Source of the DNA: Coptis chinensis
Lineage: Eukaryota; Streptophyta; Magnoliopsida; Ranunculales; Ranunculaceae
Direction: 5' to 3'
NCBI GenBank assembly: GCA_015680905.1
Contig: CM027382.1
Location: 9,397,501-9,461,500 of the forward strand
DNA: 64,000 bases
This document shows positions 44,950 to 57,089 of this stretch, piece after piece (the first letter of the stretch is position 1; every line of letters starts with the position of its first letter). Below the pieces are notes generated by a model. The model had not been told where the DNA came from and made no database searches. It saw only the letters and a list, made by a program, of their open reading frames with translations. The translations under genes and the position numbers were made by a program.

Positions 44950-45180
44950 CGCGAATCAGAATAGGCCCTAAGTAGGGTCAGTCGCTTCCAAGTTAGCCTT
45001 GGTAGGGTGTAGGTCACGCTCAGGCAAAAAGTGGAATTCCAGGCGTGTGGGCGTAGGTTGCGCTCCAAGTTAGCCTTGGTAGGGCGCAGGTCGTGCTTAG
45101 CCAAAAGATGGAATTCCAGGCGTGTGGGTGTAGGTCGCGCTCCAAGTTGGCTTACCCAGGGCGCGGTCGCGTTGCGAGTA
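44950..45180 (-). repeat. GC-rich tandem repeat in the leader of the reverse element
   Basis: Two and a half units of about 78-80 bases, each with CCAAGTTAGCCTTGGTAGGG, CAGGTCGTGCT, AAAAGATGGAATTCCAGGCGTG and GTAGGTCGCG. The unit stands out by its GC content from the AT-rich surroundings. Confidence 0.75.
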
Positions 45181-45240
45181 ATTTTTTCGAGGAAAATTTC
45201 AGTGTTGAAATAGACAACCACAGTGAGAATCAAAGAAGGG

Positions 45241-46722
45241 TGATAAGAGTCCAAAAATGTAGTTTTAACCCCTTAATAATCATACTTTTAGACCAATTAT
45301 GTGAGTAATAAATAAGAGTTAACATTGATTACGTGTTTTTTATGTATTTCAAGCAGTAAAGTCAATTATGTGCGGAAATGTGCTACTTTGGCCAAGTAAA
45401 GGAGCAAGGATTGGTTGCAAATAAGTTCTGTGATAAAGGCCAAGATTCAAGGAGATAAACCCTTTCTAAAGCCCGGTAAAAGCTAAGAAGTCAAAGTTAA
45501 CGTGGGTAGAAACAACACACAAAGTCAGCAGAACTTCCGAAGGCCGTAGCTTTGGACTCAGACCTCGGAATTGGGCCTACCTTACGTCAAAACGACTGAC
45601 TCGGAAAGAGCTTTCTAATGGTCTAAGCCTTGACCCAATCAGAGGAGTAAAAGTGGACGAAAAGTTTGTCAAAGCCAACTCCAACTGAAGAGCCCTTTCC
45701 GGACTAAAAGAATTGGGTTTTGGGCCCGATTTTCCGGCCCAAAACATGGCTCCAAGCCCATGCACGATTTTTGGATCTGGAGCATATAAAAATAAAAGCT
45801 TAGCTCTTTGTTAATGGTAGCTAATTAGTCTTAAAACTATAGATAATTCTAGATCTAGTTTTAATTGTTTTTACTTAAGTTTAGTTTCAATTCAATTCTT
45901 ATTTTAGATTAAACTCTTAAATCATTGTTCTTCATCGATTAGATAAATAAAATAGTAGATTCTTGTTCATTTCGATTTTGTCATTTACAATTATTTAGAT
46001 CTAAATTCCTTTATTACTTGTTATTCATTTCCCAGTTATTACCTAAGATTTCAATTATTGTTTAGACAAATTGCATAAAGATAAAATTTTTATATGATGT
46101 CTAGTTTTGATTCAATGGGAAATGATAGTTGTATGAATCAAGGCTAAACCTCCATTAGAGGGGTTGAAGAAGCCTTGATGAAGCTTGATCTTTGTTAAAC
46201 TTAGAAATCGTCGTGATAGTTATTCCACTCTAGAAACGATTAATTCACCATGAGAATGGGTTTAATCGCTCACATGCTAGTTATGAATTGGTAGAAATGC
46301 CATGTATAATTAGGGATTAGAATTACTTTTTTGATATGCGAAGCATTCAATTTGGATCACGACGAGTCTTTGTTAGTAGGATTAAGTCGAGTTAAGGTGG
46401 ATTCAATTCCCTTTAATTCTTTATCTAGATTCAAACACTTAGCATTATATCATTTCGTTATTCGTAACTTGTTAATTGAATTTACCTAGTAGTATAGAAT
46501 TCCTCTCATAAATCTCTCATTTGACTTATGATTGATTAGTTGACACGAAACCATCGCATGCTAAAGAACTAGGAGTGGAACGAACTTCCTACTCCACTAT
46601 ATCTTAATTTGATTGAGAGTAGAAAACTTTGATAAATTAGGCACGTAATCTCGTTTAGTTTTACTTATGTTTTGAGTTTTATCGTTCATTTCGTAGAAAA
46701 ACTATCATTTTTACGTTTATCA
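45241..46722 (+). repeat. 5' LTR of the forward Athila-like element
   Basis: 1482 bp, TGATAAGAGTCC to GTTTATCA. TATA box CATATAAAA at about 45783-45791. It ends two bases before the primer site. Confidence 0.93.
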
Positions 46723-46724
46723 AA

Positions 46725-46737
46725 TGGCGCCGCTGCC
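46725..46737 (+). promoter_or_regulatory. primer binding site, tRNA-Asp type
   Basis: TGGCGCCGCTGCC matches the complement of the plant tRNA-Asp 3' end at 12 of 13 bases; tRNA-Asp is the known primer of Athila-type elements. Confidence 0.78.
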
Positions 46738-46869
46738 ATCTTAGTTCCCTTTAGCTTTGGTTTCATAGTATAATTAGTCATTTTTACGTCCCATTAAACC
46801 CACCCACCCTTGTCTGATTCATACTGTGGTTGTCCATTTCAGCATTGAAAAGTTCCTCAAAAATTACCG

Positions 46870-47040
46870 CGGAGGCACTACCGGGCGCTTCAAACGGAGC
46901 GCACTGTGCCCAAATGTTCGAACCCGGCGCGACCTGCGCCCAAACCGAGCGCGACCCGCGCTCAAACACTGTAACTTGAAGTTACACGGAGTGCACCTGC
47001 GCCCAAACAGAGCGCACCTGCGCCCTCTGCTGAAATTGCT
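46870..47040 (+). repeat. GC-rich short repeats in the leader
   Basis: Irregular repeats of a phrase like GAGCGCGACCTGCGCCCAAAC, about 20-40 bases apart, six or so copies, with a local palindrome GTAACTTGAAGTTAC in the middle. They lie between the primer site and gag. Confidence 0.7.
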
Positions 47041-47258
47041 CGATTTCCTCAGGTTTGTTTCAAACTTTCCATTTCTTCAAGTTTTCAGTGTTCTAACTTG
47101 TTATACACATTGATCACGCGTAAACAAGACGCTATTCGTAAGCGAAGCAAGGAGGCATTCATGTACTCTTTTCTTCCACACCTCGCATCTCCAGTTAGAG
47201 GTTTATACTAGTATATCAAGATTGTTTAGAGTATTGTCGTGTTTAGACTTAGATTTGC

Positions 47259-48500
47259 ATGAGATTAAGGTCTGGCCGGAGAAAAACACCGAACGTAATT
47301 AACCGTCAACGTCAACAAACATGTCTATCTAGTATACCAATTACTACACCTCTAGCTACTATTCCATACACCACACCTGACATAATGGCTGAAGAAAGAG
47401 AGACTCCTCTCTCCGACTTTTACAAAGCCTTGAGCGATAGCCCTAAATCTTGCATCGTTCTAGCGGACCGGTGGGGATTTTTGAATCCCCCCAAACATAT
47501 TTAATTTGTTACCCGTTTTTCATGGTTAAGACCATGAAAAACTTTATCAGCACATGCGTAGGATTGAACAAGTCCTTACAACATTCCACCATCCTACGGT
47601 TAGTGTGGAACAAATTAAACTGATGGTATTTTCCTTCACCTTAGCCAATAAGGCGGCGTCTTGGTTAACTGCCCAAGCGCCTAATTCTATGGACTCATGA
47701 CTAAACTTGTTCAGCTGTTTATGGAACATTTTTACCCACCCCTAAAGACGGATGAGATGCTTTCCAGGATTCATTTCTTTCGACAAAATCCTCATGAATC
47801 ATTTTCAGAGGCTTGGAATCATTTCACCGATCTCTTTATAGAATGTCCACATCATAACCTAGCGAAAGACACGTTAGTTCGTGCCTTTTTCAAAGGACTT
47901 TTACACCACCATAAAGAAGTCCTTGACATAATGAATGGGGGTAGTTTCCTAAGTAAAGAAGCCTCGAGGCTTACAAATTTTAGAAGATCAAACTAAGCTA
48001 ATAATAATTGGTGGGGGTAGTGATGATATCCCCACTCGCTTGTTCTTCTTCAACAGATTAAGGCGCGGTATGTTTGAGATGAAACCCGATCGAACTTAAA
48101 AATTTAATCGAATCTCTAACTAAAAGGTAGAGGCTATTTCGTTCAACAAAAGCCTATCCCCATCATGAATGTCAACTCCAACCCATGTAATTTCTGTTTG
48201 AGTCGAAAGCACCCGACTCTATTGTCCTCTAAGCCTATGAACAACAACAATCGAGCAAGATAATGTTTGCTCCATTAATAGCTATCCTATTCCTAATGCT
48301 CCATGGAGACAAAATCCCAACTTCAGGTTGGCTTAAACAATCAACAAGTTACACCTCTCCAGGGTTTAATAACCAAAATGTTAGGCAAGTAAACAATTAT
48401 AACCAAGCTCCACCTAGGCAAGGACAAGGACAAAGTCAGGGGAATTATAATAATTATAACAACCAAGCGCAACCATGACAAGGTCAAGCACAAGGTCAGG
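47259..48500 (+). pseudogene. Athila-like gag (broken)
   Basis: The ATG at 47259 opens MRLRSGRRK, the basic start seen in Athila gag. After a stop at 47502 the core appears in pieces: MRRIEQVLTTFHHPTV, ASWLTAQAP, then 47697-47996 with LVQLFMEHFYPPLKTDEML, IHFFRQNPHESFSEAWNHF and GLLHHHKEVLDIMNGG. A decayed zinc region is near 48187 (NPCNFC). The region 48370-48540 is rich in Gln, Asn and Tyr with no folded-domain pattern. Several one-base length changes break the frame. Confidence 0.82.
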
Positions 48501-48610
48501 GTAATTATAATAGTTATTATACCAATAGAGGTATCGTTCCGGTTAACAATAATAACTATCATAACCCGCCCATAAATAATCAATGTGAGATAGTTCCAGT
48601 CGCACCACCT

Positions 48611-50167
48611 ATGACTACTACACCTACACAACCGGATCGTATCGACGCCTTTATACAGGTTACCCAACAACTTTTCCAATTAATGACTCAATTGAACCAA
48701 CAGCTCTTACAATCCATAAATCAGGGCATACAACAGTTAGCCCAAGAGAAAGCCCAACCAAAAGTCGTGTTTCCAGGCCAAGCGATATCAAACCCTAAAA
48801 CAGCAAACACAGCCTTTGAGGTAAACGGTAATACTAGTACGGGAACTACAATCGTAGGTGAGCTAAATGCCATCACCACTCTCTGTTCTGGTAAAGTGGT
48901 TGATAACAAAGTAACTATGCCTATAGTTACCCCACCTGTAGTCCCTACACCGGATATCGAACTAGATACCGAAATAGAAACTGAAGAGCCTACCACTGTA
49001 GAGGTACCAGTTAAACCACAACCTAAGAAACAGATACCCAAGGTTAGACATCCAGTTGAGCCATACGCTAAATATAGAGAGAAACCACCGTTTCCCCAGA
49101 AATTAGCCATGCTAACCAGGGATACAAACTTTGAGGAGATTAGGAACGTTTTCAAAAATTTAACGATAAACCTTCTTTTTCTCGAAGCTATTAAAAAGCT
49201 ACCTAACCACGCTAAGTTTCTTAAGGAGTTGTGCACTACTAGGCGTAAGACTAACATACCTAAAGATGCCTTTCTAACTGAACAGTTCCCAACTTTATCA
49301 GAAAATAATGGAATTGTTAAGTACAAGGACCCTGGTCGTCCTACTGTAAAATGCACCTTAGGAGAATCCCACACAACGACCGCTTTATTAGACCTGGGGG
49401 CGAGTGTTAACTTACTCCCATTTTATTTGTATAAACAAATAGTTCTACAAGAAATGCAACCTACAAAAATGATGTTGCAGTTAGCGGACAGGTCTATAAA
49501 GTATCCTAAGGGTGTAGTGGAAAACGTGCTTGCTAAGGTTTAGGATTTCTACTATCCTGCAGATTTTGTTATCCTCGATACAGAAGTCGCTAACAACTCT
49601 GTACCGATCATCTTAGGGCGTCCCTTCTTGGCAACTGCCAACGCGCTTATAAATTGCCGCGATGGTAAGATGTCCTTATCTTTTGGACATCTTTCTGTTG
49701 AGGTAAACGTTTTTAAAATGATGAAACAGTTACCAGAATTGTCTATAGATGGGGAGGTTAGCATGATCGAGAGCTTAGCTCAAGATTATTTTAACAACAC
49801 GTTTCCCGCAAACTATATGTATAAATTCCTTTCTTTTGGAACTTCAGATTTTGTAAATGACTCCTACTTAGAGGAAGTCAACACCATCCTTGAGTCCACA
49901 CCAATTGTAGACCCTTCGGTTGCTCCTTATACTGAGTATGAAGACTTGCTACCTAAGCAAGTATTCATTACACAAGATGAGGACCCTGTTGAAACATCTA
50001 TTGACTTTCCTTCCACCTCGGTGCTTAAACCTCTTTCCCCGGAGTTAAAATATATTCACCTTGATCCGGATGGTAGTCATCCGGTAATTATATCTTCTCT
50101 GTTATCTAAGGATGAAGAGACACGTTTAATCAGGGTGATTAGGGAACATCGGTCTGCGATTGGTTAG
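48611..50167 (+). pseudogene. Athila-like gag end and aspartic protease
   Basis: The frame is open from 48611 to a TAG at 49541 and again to a TAG at 50165, all in one frame. The early part is a Gln-rich linker (LMTQLNQQLLQSINQ). The protease has TTTALLDLGASVNLLP with DLGA where the sister element has DTGA, so the active-site Thr is Leu. It ends with IILGRPFLATANALIN. The TAG at 49541 stands where the sister has CAG; the TAG at 50165 stands where Trp is expected before SLVDIKG. Confidence 0.83.
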
Positions 50168-51545
50168 TCCCTAGTCGACATTAAGGGAATTGACCCTAAT
50201 GTTTGCACTCATCGTATCCATTTGGAGGATAACGCGAAGACTTCTCGCGAACCTCAGCGTCGCTTGAACCCTGCCATGAAAGAGGTGGTTAGGGAAGAAG
50301 TCTTACGATTACTCGATGCGGGTATCATATACCCAATCTCTGATAGCGAATGGGTAAGTCCCATTCATGTAGTTCCTAAGAAATTGGGGGTTACCATGGC
50401 ACGTAACACTAAGGGTGACTATGTTTTCACACAAGGTCCTATGAAATGGAGAATTTGTATTGCTTACAAATGTTTAAATGCTATGACACGAAAGGATCAC
50501 TTTCCCTTACCTTTTATAGATTAGATGCTCGAACGTCTAGCTGGTCATGCTTTTTATTGTTTTCTGGATGGCTACTCTGGCTATTTTCAGATTATTATTG
50601 ATATTGATGACCAAGAAAAGACTACCTTCACATGTCCCTTTGGAACGTATGCCTATAAAGCGAATGCCTTTTGGCCTTTGTAATGCTCCCGGTACCTTCC
50701 GTGATTGTATGCTTCATATATTTAGTGACATGTAGAGCACTTTATGGAAGTTTTCATGGATGATTTTTCTATCTATGGAGACTCTTTCACAGATTGCTTG
50801 TCTAACCTGTCTAAGGTTTTGACACGGTATGAAGAAAAGAGCCTCGTTTTAAATTGGGAAAAGTGTCATTTCATGGTGAAAAAGGGCATAGTACTAAGTC
50901 ACATTGTATCTAGTGATGGCATCGAAGTAGATACGGCCAAACTAGATAAGATAGCGACTCTACCTATACCACGGACTGTCCATGATATTAGATCCTTTCT
51001 AGGCCATGCAGGTTTTTATAGGCGCTTTATTAAAGATTTCTCAAAAATAGCTAGGCCTTTAACTAATCTGCTTTTAAAGGATGCCATCTTTGATTTTAAT
51101 TTTAACTGTAAGCAGGCTTTTGAAACTTTAAAAGCCGCCCTAACCTCTGCACCAATTATACAGCCTCCCGATTGGTCTAAACCTTTCGAACTCATGTGTG
51201 ATGCTAGTGATTATGCAGTTGGTGCTGTCTTGGGACAGAAACTAGATAATAAGTCCATTGTTATTTATTATGCTAGTAAAACCTTAAACGATGCTCAACG
51301 GAATTATACAACTACTGAAAAAGAATTCTTAGCTGTCATTTATGCTTTAGATAAGTTTCGTCCTAATTTGGTTGGTTCTAAAACTTTAGTTTACAAGGAC
51401 CATGCAGCCCTTAGGTACCTTCTTGCAAAGAAGGATGCTAAGCAGAGATTAATCCGATAGATTCTTCTCCTACAAGAGTTCACATTAGAAATAAAAGACA
51501 AAAGAGGGGACGAAAACGTAGTTGCCGACCACTTATCTAGACTTA
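50168..51545 (+). pseudogene. Athila-like reverse transcriptase and RNase H (broken)
   Basis: 50222-50524 has EVLRLLDAGIIYPISDSEWV and WRICIAYKCLNA. A TAG at 50522 is at the Gln of the FID-Q-ML block. 50525-50735 has the FLDGYSGYFQI region with the first catalytic Asp, an extra A near 50655, and RMPFGLCNAPGTF. A missing G near 50732 restores the frame. 50744-51460 has the active site FMDDF, FLGHAGFYRRFIKDFS and the RNase H (MCDASDYAVGAVLGQ, YTTTEKEFLAVIYALDKFR). It ends at a TAG at the Trp of RLIR-W-ILLL. Confidence 0.87.
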
Positions 51546-52915
51546 CAAACGACGATGATAGTGATTCTGAGTCCATACAGGACTTTTTTTTCCTGATGAG
51601 CATCTGTATGCTATTTTTTCAGCACCTTGGTATGCTGACATTGTAAATTATTTAGCGGCTGATGTTATTCCTTATAATTGGTCAAGAAATAAACGTAAGA
51701 AGTTCTTGGCCAGAGTTAAGTTATACTACTGGGATGAGCCCTACTTTTTTAAGTATCGTGCGGATCAGATTATTCGTCGTTGTATTCCCCAGTGGGAATA
51801 TAATGAAGTTCTATCGTTATGCCATAACAAAGAGTGTGGTGGCCATTTTAGTGGAATGAAAACAGCCGCTAAAGTTCTTCAATGTGGATTTTAATGGCCT
51901 ACCTTTTTTAAGGATGCCCAAGTGCATTGCAAGACGTGTATTCGTTGCCAACAACTTGGGCTTAATCCTGGCGTAATTTGATGCCATTAAACCCAATCAT
52001 GATAGTAGAAATTTTTGACGTTTGGGGCATTGATTTCATGGGTCCCTTCCCTGTTTCCCACGGTTTCATTTATATTCTAGTTGCCGTGGACTACGTGTCT
52101 AAATGGATAGAGGCCATGGCTTGCCCGTAGCAATGACCATAAGACAGTGGTATTTTTTTATTAAGGAGTATATTTTCTGTCGTTTTGGCATTCCTAAAGC
52201 CATCATTAGTGATGGTGGAACACATTTTTGCAATAGAGTTGTTGCATCTATAGTGAAAAGGTATGGAGTTACACACAAGGTAGCAACTCCTTATCATCCA
52301 CAAACTAGCAGACAAGTAGAAGTTTCTAATAGGAAATCAAAAGATTTTAGAAACAACTGTAAATCCTGATAGGAAAGACTAGTCGAAGCGTCTATTGGAT
52401 GCCTTATGGGCGTATAGGACGGCTTTCAAAACTCCTATAGGTATGTCTCCCTTTAGACTTGTATTTGGAAAACCTTGTCATTTGCCCGTTGAATTAGAGC
52501 ACCATGCTCTGTGGGCTATAAAAAGCCTTAACTTCAATATTGATGAGGCGGGTGTCAAACGCAAGTTACAATTGAATGAGCTTGAGGAAATCCGTAGCGA
52601 TTCTTACGATCTCGCGAAGGATTATAAAACTAACATGAAACGTGTTCATGATAAGCAAATCTTGCACAAAGAGTTTGTTGTCGGTCAAAAGGTCTTGCTT
52701 TATAACTCTCGTCTACATATTTTCCCAGGAAAACTAAAAACCCGTTGGTCTGGTCCTTTTCTGGTTACTGAAGTCACCCCTTACGGGGTAATCACCTTGG
52801 TAAATCCCAAGGACAACAGTACCCTTTCAAGTTAATGGTCAACGGTTAAAACATTTTCACGAACTTCTGTCCCCTGATGTAGAGGAAGTCCTTTTACAGG
52901 ACCCTGTCTATGAGG
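51546..52915 (+). pseudogene. Athila-like integrase (broken)
   Basis: The frame shifts in a run of eight T at about 51584. Then come KFLARVKLYYWDEPYFFKY, the zinc-binding region (HFSGMKTAAKVLQCGF, CKTCIRCQQLG), and after further breaks the core with [10 protein letters not shown] (first Asp), IISDGGTHF (second Asp) and HPQTSRQVEVSNR (Glu kept). 52395-52835 is the C-terminal part with [32 protein letters not shown] and TRWSGPFLV. The end reads LSPDVEEVLLQ in another frame. Confidence 0.86.
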
Positions 52916-52939
52916 ACTAACCTTTGTCATTTGGTGTAC

Positions 52940-54343
52940 TGATAAGAGCCCAAAACTGTAGTTTTAACCCCTTAATAATCATACTGTTAGACCAATTATG
53001 TGAATAATAAGTAAGAGTTAATACTGATTACGTGTTTTTATGCATTTCAGGCTTCAAAGTCCATTATGTGCAGAAATGTGCCACTTTAGTGAGATAAAGG
53101 AGCAAAAGTCAGCAGAACTTCCGAATGCCATATATTTGGAGTCAGACCTCGGAATTGGGCCTACCTTATGTCAAAACGACCGGCTCGAAAAGAGCTTTGC
53201 AATGGTCTAAGCCTTGACCCAATCAGAGGAGCAGAAGTGGACGAAAAGTCTGTTGAAGCCGGATCTAGCTGAAGAGGCCTTTTTGGATTGAAAGAATTGG
53301 GTTTTGGGCCTGATTCTCTGGCCCAAAACATGGCTCCAAGCCCATGCACGATTTTTGGATCTGGATGTATAAAACCAAAAGCTTAGCTCTTTGTTAATGG
53401 TAGATTAATTAGTAGAGAATTAGGGTTCATAGCTTAGAATAGAAAGTAGCCATTAGAATAGCTTATAGATCTAGATTTGATTGTTTTAATTAAGTTTAAT
53501 TTCAAATCCAATTCTTGTTTAGATTAAACTATTAGAATCATTACTCTTAATTAGTTTGATTAATAAAATAGCTAGTTGTTAAATTTAGATTCTTGTCATT
53601 TACATTTGTGTTAGATCTGATTTCATTTATTGCTTGTCATTCAATTATTAGTTAGTAATTAGATTTTAATTATTGTTTAAATTAGATTAGTAAATTTCAA
53701 TTCTTTATATCATGTTTAGTTTAGATTCAATGGGAAATGTTAGTTTGATGAATCAAGGCTAAAACCTCTGTTAGAGGGTTGATGAAGCCTTGATGAAAAC
53801 TTAGTTGTTAGTATAGAATTGTTTGTAGATTCTATTCCACTCTAGAAGGTCGTGTTTAAGCCATGAGAATGGGTGGGCGACCTCACATGCTAGTTAGTAC
53901 TCGGTAGAAATGCTATGAACACTAGGGATTAGAACTCAAATTTCTTGCCGAAGAGCGTGAGAATCGAGATACAAGAATCTATACTAGGATATTAAGTTGG
54001 ATTCGAGGTGGATTCAATTCCCTCTAATCCTTTATCTAGATTCAAAAAAACAATAGTATTTCCATAGCATTAAGTAGTTTAAATTCAAATAATCAATTTC
54101 ATATTGCATCGTAGTATAATTCCCTTCAGTAAAGCTCTCATTGACTTAAGGCTGATTTCTTAAACTTAGAAAACAATCCATGCTAGGGAACTAGGAGTGG
54201 AACGAACTTCCTACTCCACTTAGTGCAATTCGCATTGAGAGTAGAAACTTTGATAATCGAGAATTAAAGATCCAGTTTTAGTTTACTTACGGATTGAATT
54301 CATCGTTCATTTCGTAGGTAAACTATTCATTTTACAGTTATCA
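52940..54343 (+). repeat. 5' LTR of the non-autonomous element
   Basis: 1404 bp, TGATAAGAGCCC to AGTTATCA, with TATA box GTATAAAACC at about 53367-53376. It is followed by the same kind of leader as the LTR at 45241, which shows it acts as a 5' LTR. Confidence 0.93.
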
Positions 54344-54345
54344 AA

Positions 54346-54358
54346 TGCCGCCGCTGCC
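54346..54358 (+). promoter_or_regulatory. primer binding site, one base altered
   Basis: TGCCGCCGCTGCC differs from the neighbour TGGCGCCGCTGCC at the third base, which pairs with the CCA end of the tRNA. This may weaken priming. Confidence 0.65.
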
Positions 54359-54984
54359 ATCTTAGTTGCACTTTAGCATTGTTTTCATAGTAGAAGTAGT
54401 CATTTTTAAGTCCCATTAAACCCACCCACCCTTGTTTGATTCATACTGTGGTTGTCCATTTCTAAGTTGAAAAATTCGTAAAATTAAAATTGCTTGCTGG
54501 CAGTATCCTCCTTGAGCTGACCAGCCCTATAGCTGGAAACGGAGCGACCAGCCCCCATGTGGAGCGACCAGCGCTAAAAAAACACTGTAATTTGAAAATT
54601 ACTTTCGGGCGCTATCTATCTTGGCCGCGCATCGCAATGTTAAATTTTTTCGGATTTCGGCGGTTTTGATTCAAACTTTGATCTTTCATATTTTTCAGGT
54701 GTTCTAACCTGCTCTATACACGAACAAAGCGTAAACAAGACGCTATTCATAAGCGAAGCAAGGGACGCAATCAGGTATTCCTTTCTTCCACACCTCAGAT
54801 CTCCTCGTTAGAGGTTTATACTAGTATATCGAATTGTTTGGAGTGTTGCATGTTTAGTAAAGTTCGACTTAGTCTTGCATGAGATTAAGGTCCGCCGAAC
54901 AAAACACCGAGCGTAAATACACAACAACATCAACAATCAAATCTATCTAGTATACCACCCACTACACCTCTAACTACTATTTCA

Positions 54985-57085
54985 CACACACCACCGATAT
55001 AATGGGGAAGAAAGAGACTCCTCTCTCGGACTTCTACAAAGCCTTGGCGATAGCCCCAAATCTTGCATCGTTCTAGCGGACCCAGCGGGGGATTTCAGAA
55101 TCCCTCCAAATATTTTTAATTTGTTACCCGTTTTTCATGGGTTAGACCATGAAAAACCTTATCAGCACATGCGTAGGATTGAACAAGTCCTTACAACATT
55201 CCATCATCCTACGGTAGGTGCGGAACAAATTAAACTGAGGGTATTCCCTTTCACGTTAGCCGATAAGGCGTCTTGGTTAACTGCCTTGGCCGCCTAATTC
55301 TGTGGACTCGTGGGCTAAACTTGTTCAGCTGTTTATGGAACATTTTTACCCACCCCTAAAGATGGATGAGATGCTTTCCAAGATTCATTTCTTTCGACAA
55401 AATCCTCATGAATCATTTTCAGAGGCTTGGAATCGTTTCACCAATCTCCTTATAGAGTGTCCACATCATAACTTAGCGAAAGACACGTTAGTTAATTGCC
55501 TTTTCAAAGGTCTTCTACACCACCATAAAGAAGTCCTTGACATAATGAATGGGGGTAGTTTCCTAAGTAAAGGAGCCTCGGAGGCTTATAAATTTTTAGA
55601 AGACCAAACTAAACGGAATAATAATTGGGGGGGTAGTGATGATATCCCCCGCTCCGCTAGTTCTTCTTCAACAGTTAAGGCCGCCGGTATGTTTGAAATT
55701 AAACACGATTCGAGCTTAAAACTCTAATCGAATCACTCACTAAAAAGGTAGAGGCCATTTACGTACAACAAAAGCCTATCCCGTCATGAATGTAAATTCA
55801 AACCCATGTAGTTTCTGTTGGAGTCCCGAAAGCATCCCGACTCCCATCGTCCCTATAGCCTATGAACAGGCTTGTTCCATTAATAGTGAACCTAAGCCCT
55901 TGGAGACAAAATCCCAACTCGGTTGGAGAAATAACCAACAAGTCACACCTCAAGGGTACAATAATCAATATGTTAGGCCAACATACGCCTTTAACCAAGC
56001 TCCACTACGACAAGGGCAGTGGTCGGGGTAATTTTAATAATTATAACAACCAAGTGCAACCTCGACAAGGTCAAGCACAAGGTCAAGGTAATTATAATAA
56101 TTATAATGCTAATAGAGGTATCGTTAGGTAAATAATAATTATCAGAATCCACCAATAAATAATTCCGCGTGAAATAATTCCGGTCCACACCACCCGTGAC
56201 TACTACACCCACACAACCGGATCGCCTTTGACACCTTCATACAAGTGAGCCAAAAACTTTTCCAAACCATGGCTCAATCTAACCAAGCGGCTTCTACAAT
56301 CCGTTACTAATTTAACCCAACAGTTGGCTCAAGATAAAGCCCAAACCAAAGGTGTGTTGCCAGGTCACGCAATACCTAATCCTAAAACAACAAACATAGC
56401 CTTTGAGGTAACCGATAATACTAGTAATGAATATGAAAATGTAGGTGAGATAAATGCCATCACCACTCTCCGTTCTGGCAGAGTGGTTGATAACAAGGTA
56501 ACTATGCCTATAGTTACCCCACCCGATAACCCTACACCTACTATTTTACTAGATACCGAAATAGAAAACTGAAGAGCCTACCCACGGTAGAGGTACCCGG
56601 TTACAACACAACCTAAGAAACGAGAAAGCCACGGTTAAACATCCAGGTGATACCATTGCTAAATATAGAAAGAAACCACCGTTTCCACAAAAATTAGCCA
56701 TGTTAACTAGGGATACAAATTACGAGGAGATTAGGGACGTTTTCAAGAATCTAACTATAAACCTTCCCTTCCTCGAAGCTATTAAAAGCTACCACATCAT
56801 GCTAAGTTTCTTAAGGAATTGTGTACTACTAGGCGAAGACAAATATACCAAAAGGCGCTTTTAACGAACAATTCCCAACCTTATCCGAACATAATGGAAT
56901 TGTTAAGTACAAGGACCCGGTCGCCCTATCGCATACAATGCACCTTAGGAGATTCCTATACGACGACCGTGTTATTAGACACGGGGGCTAGTGTTAACTT
57001 ACTCCCATTTTATTTGTATAGACAAATAGGTCTAGACAAGATGCAACCTACTAAAATGGCGTTGCAATTAGGCTGATCGGGTCTA
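54985..57085 (+). pseudogene. gag and protease of the non-autonomous element (broken)
   Basis: The start corresponds to that of the forward element but frames are lost up to 55300. 55302-55727 holds the gag core (LVQLFMEHFYPPLKMDEML to GLLHHHKEVLDIMNGG and FLEDQTKRNNNWGG). 55786-56031 is the zinc and Asn/Gln-rich part. 56324-56572 is the linker. 56819-57076 has the protease active site LLDTGASVNLLP, intact here. Many single-base losses relative to the forward copy break every piece. Confidence 0.82.
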
Positions 57086-57089
57086 TTAA

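Larger units (their letters stand above)
39517..45240 (-). mobile_element. Athila-like element, reverse strand, without pol
   Basis: Read on the minus strand it has a 5' leader (from 45240), a small gag-like region, a third open region and a 3' LTR (40077-39517). There is no protease, reverse transcriptase or integrase, so it is non-autonomous. Its leader matches the leader of the forward element at about 46810-47170, and its 3' part matches 60480-63935. The leader is cut at 45240 by the LTR of the forward element, so its own 5' LTR should lie outside the window. It sits in the Tat-2 3' LTR. Confidence 0.85.
45241..52939 (+). mobile_element. Athila-like element with gag-pol, forward strand
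   Basis: 5' LTR, primer site, GC-rich leader, gag, protease, reverse transcriptase with FMDDF active site, RNase H and integrase. The FMDDF box, the tRNA-Asp primer site and the wording around AIG-x-SLVDIKGIDP point to the Athila lineage. After the integrase C-terminus the third ORF and polypurine tract are missing and another LTR of the family begins at 52940. Either this next element inserted here, or recombination removed the 3' part. Confidence 0.88.
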
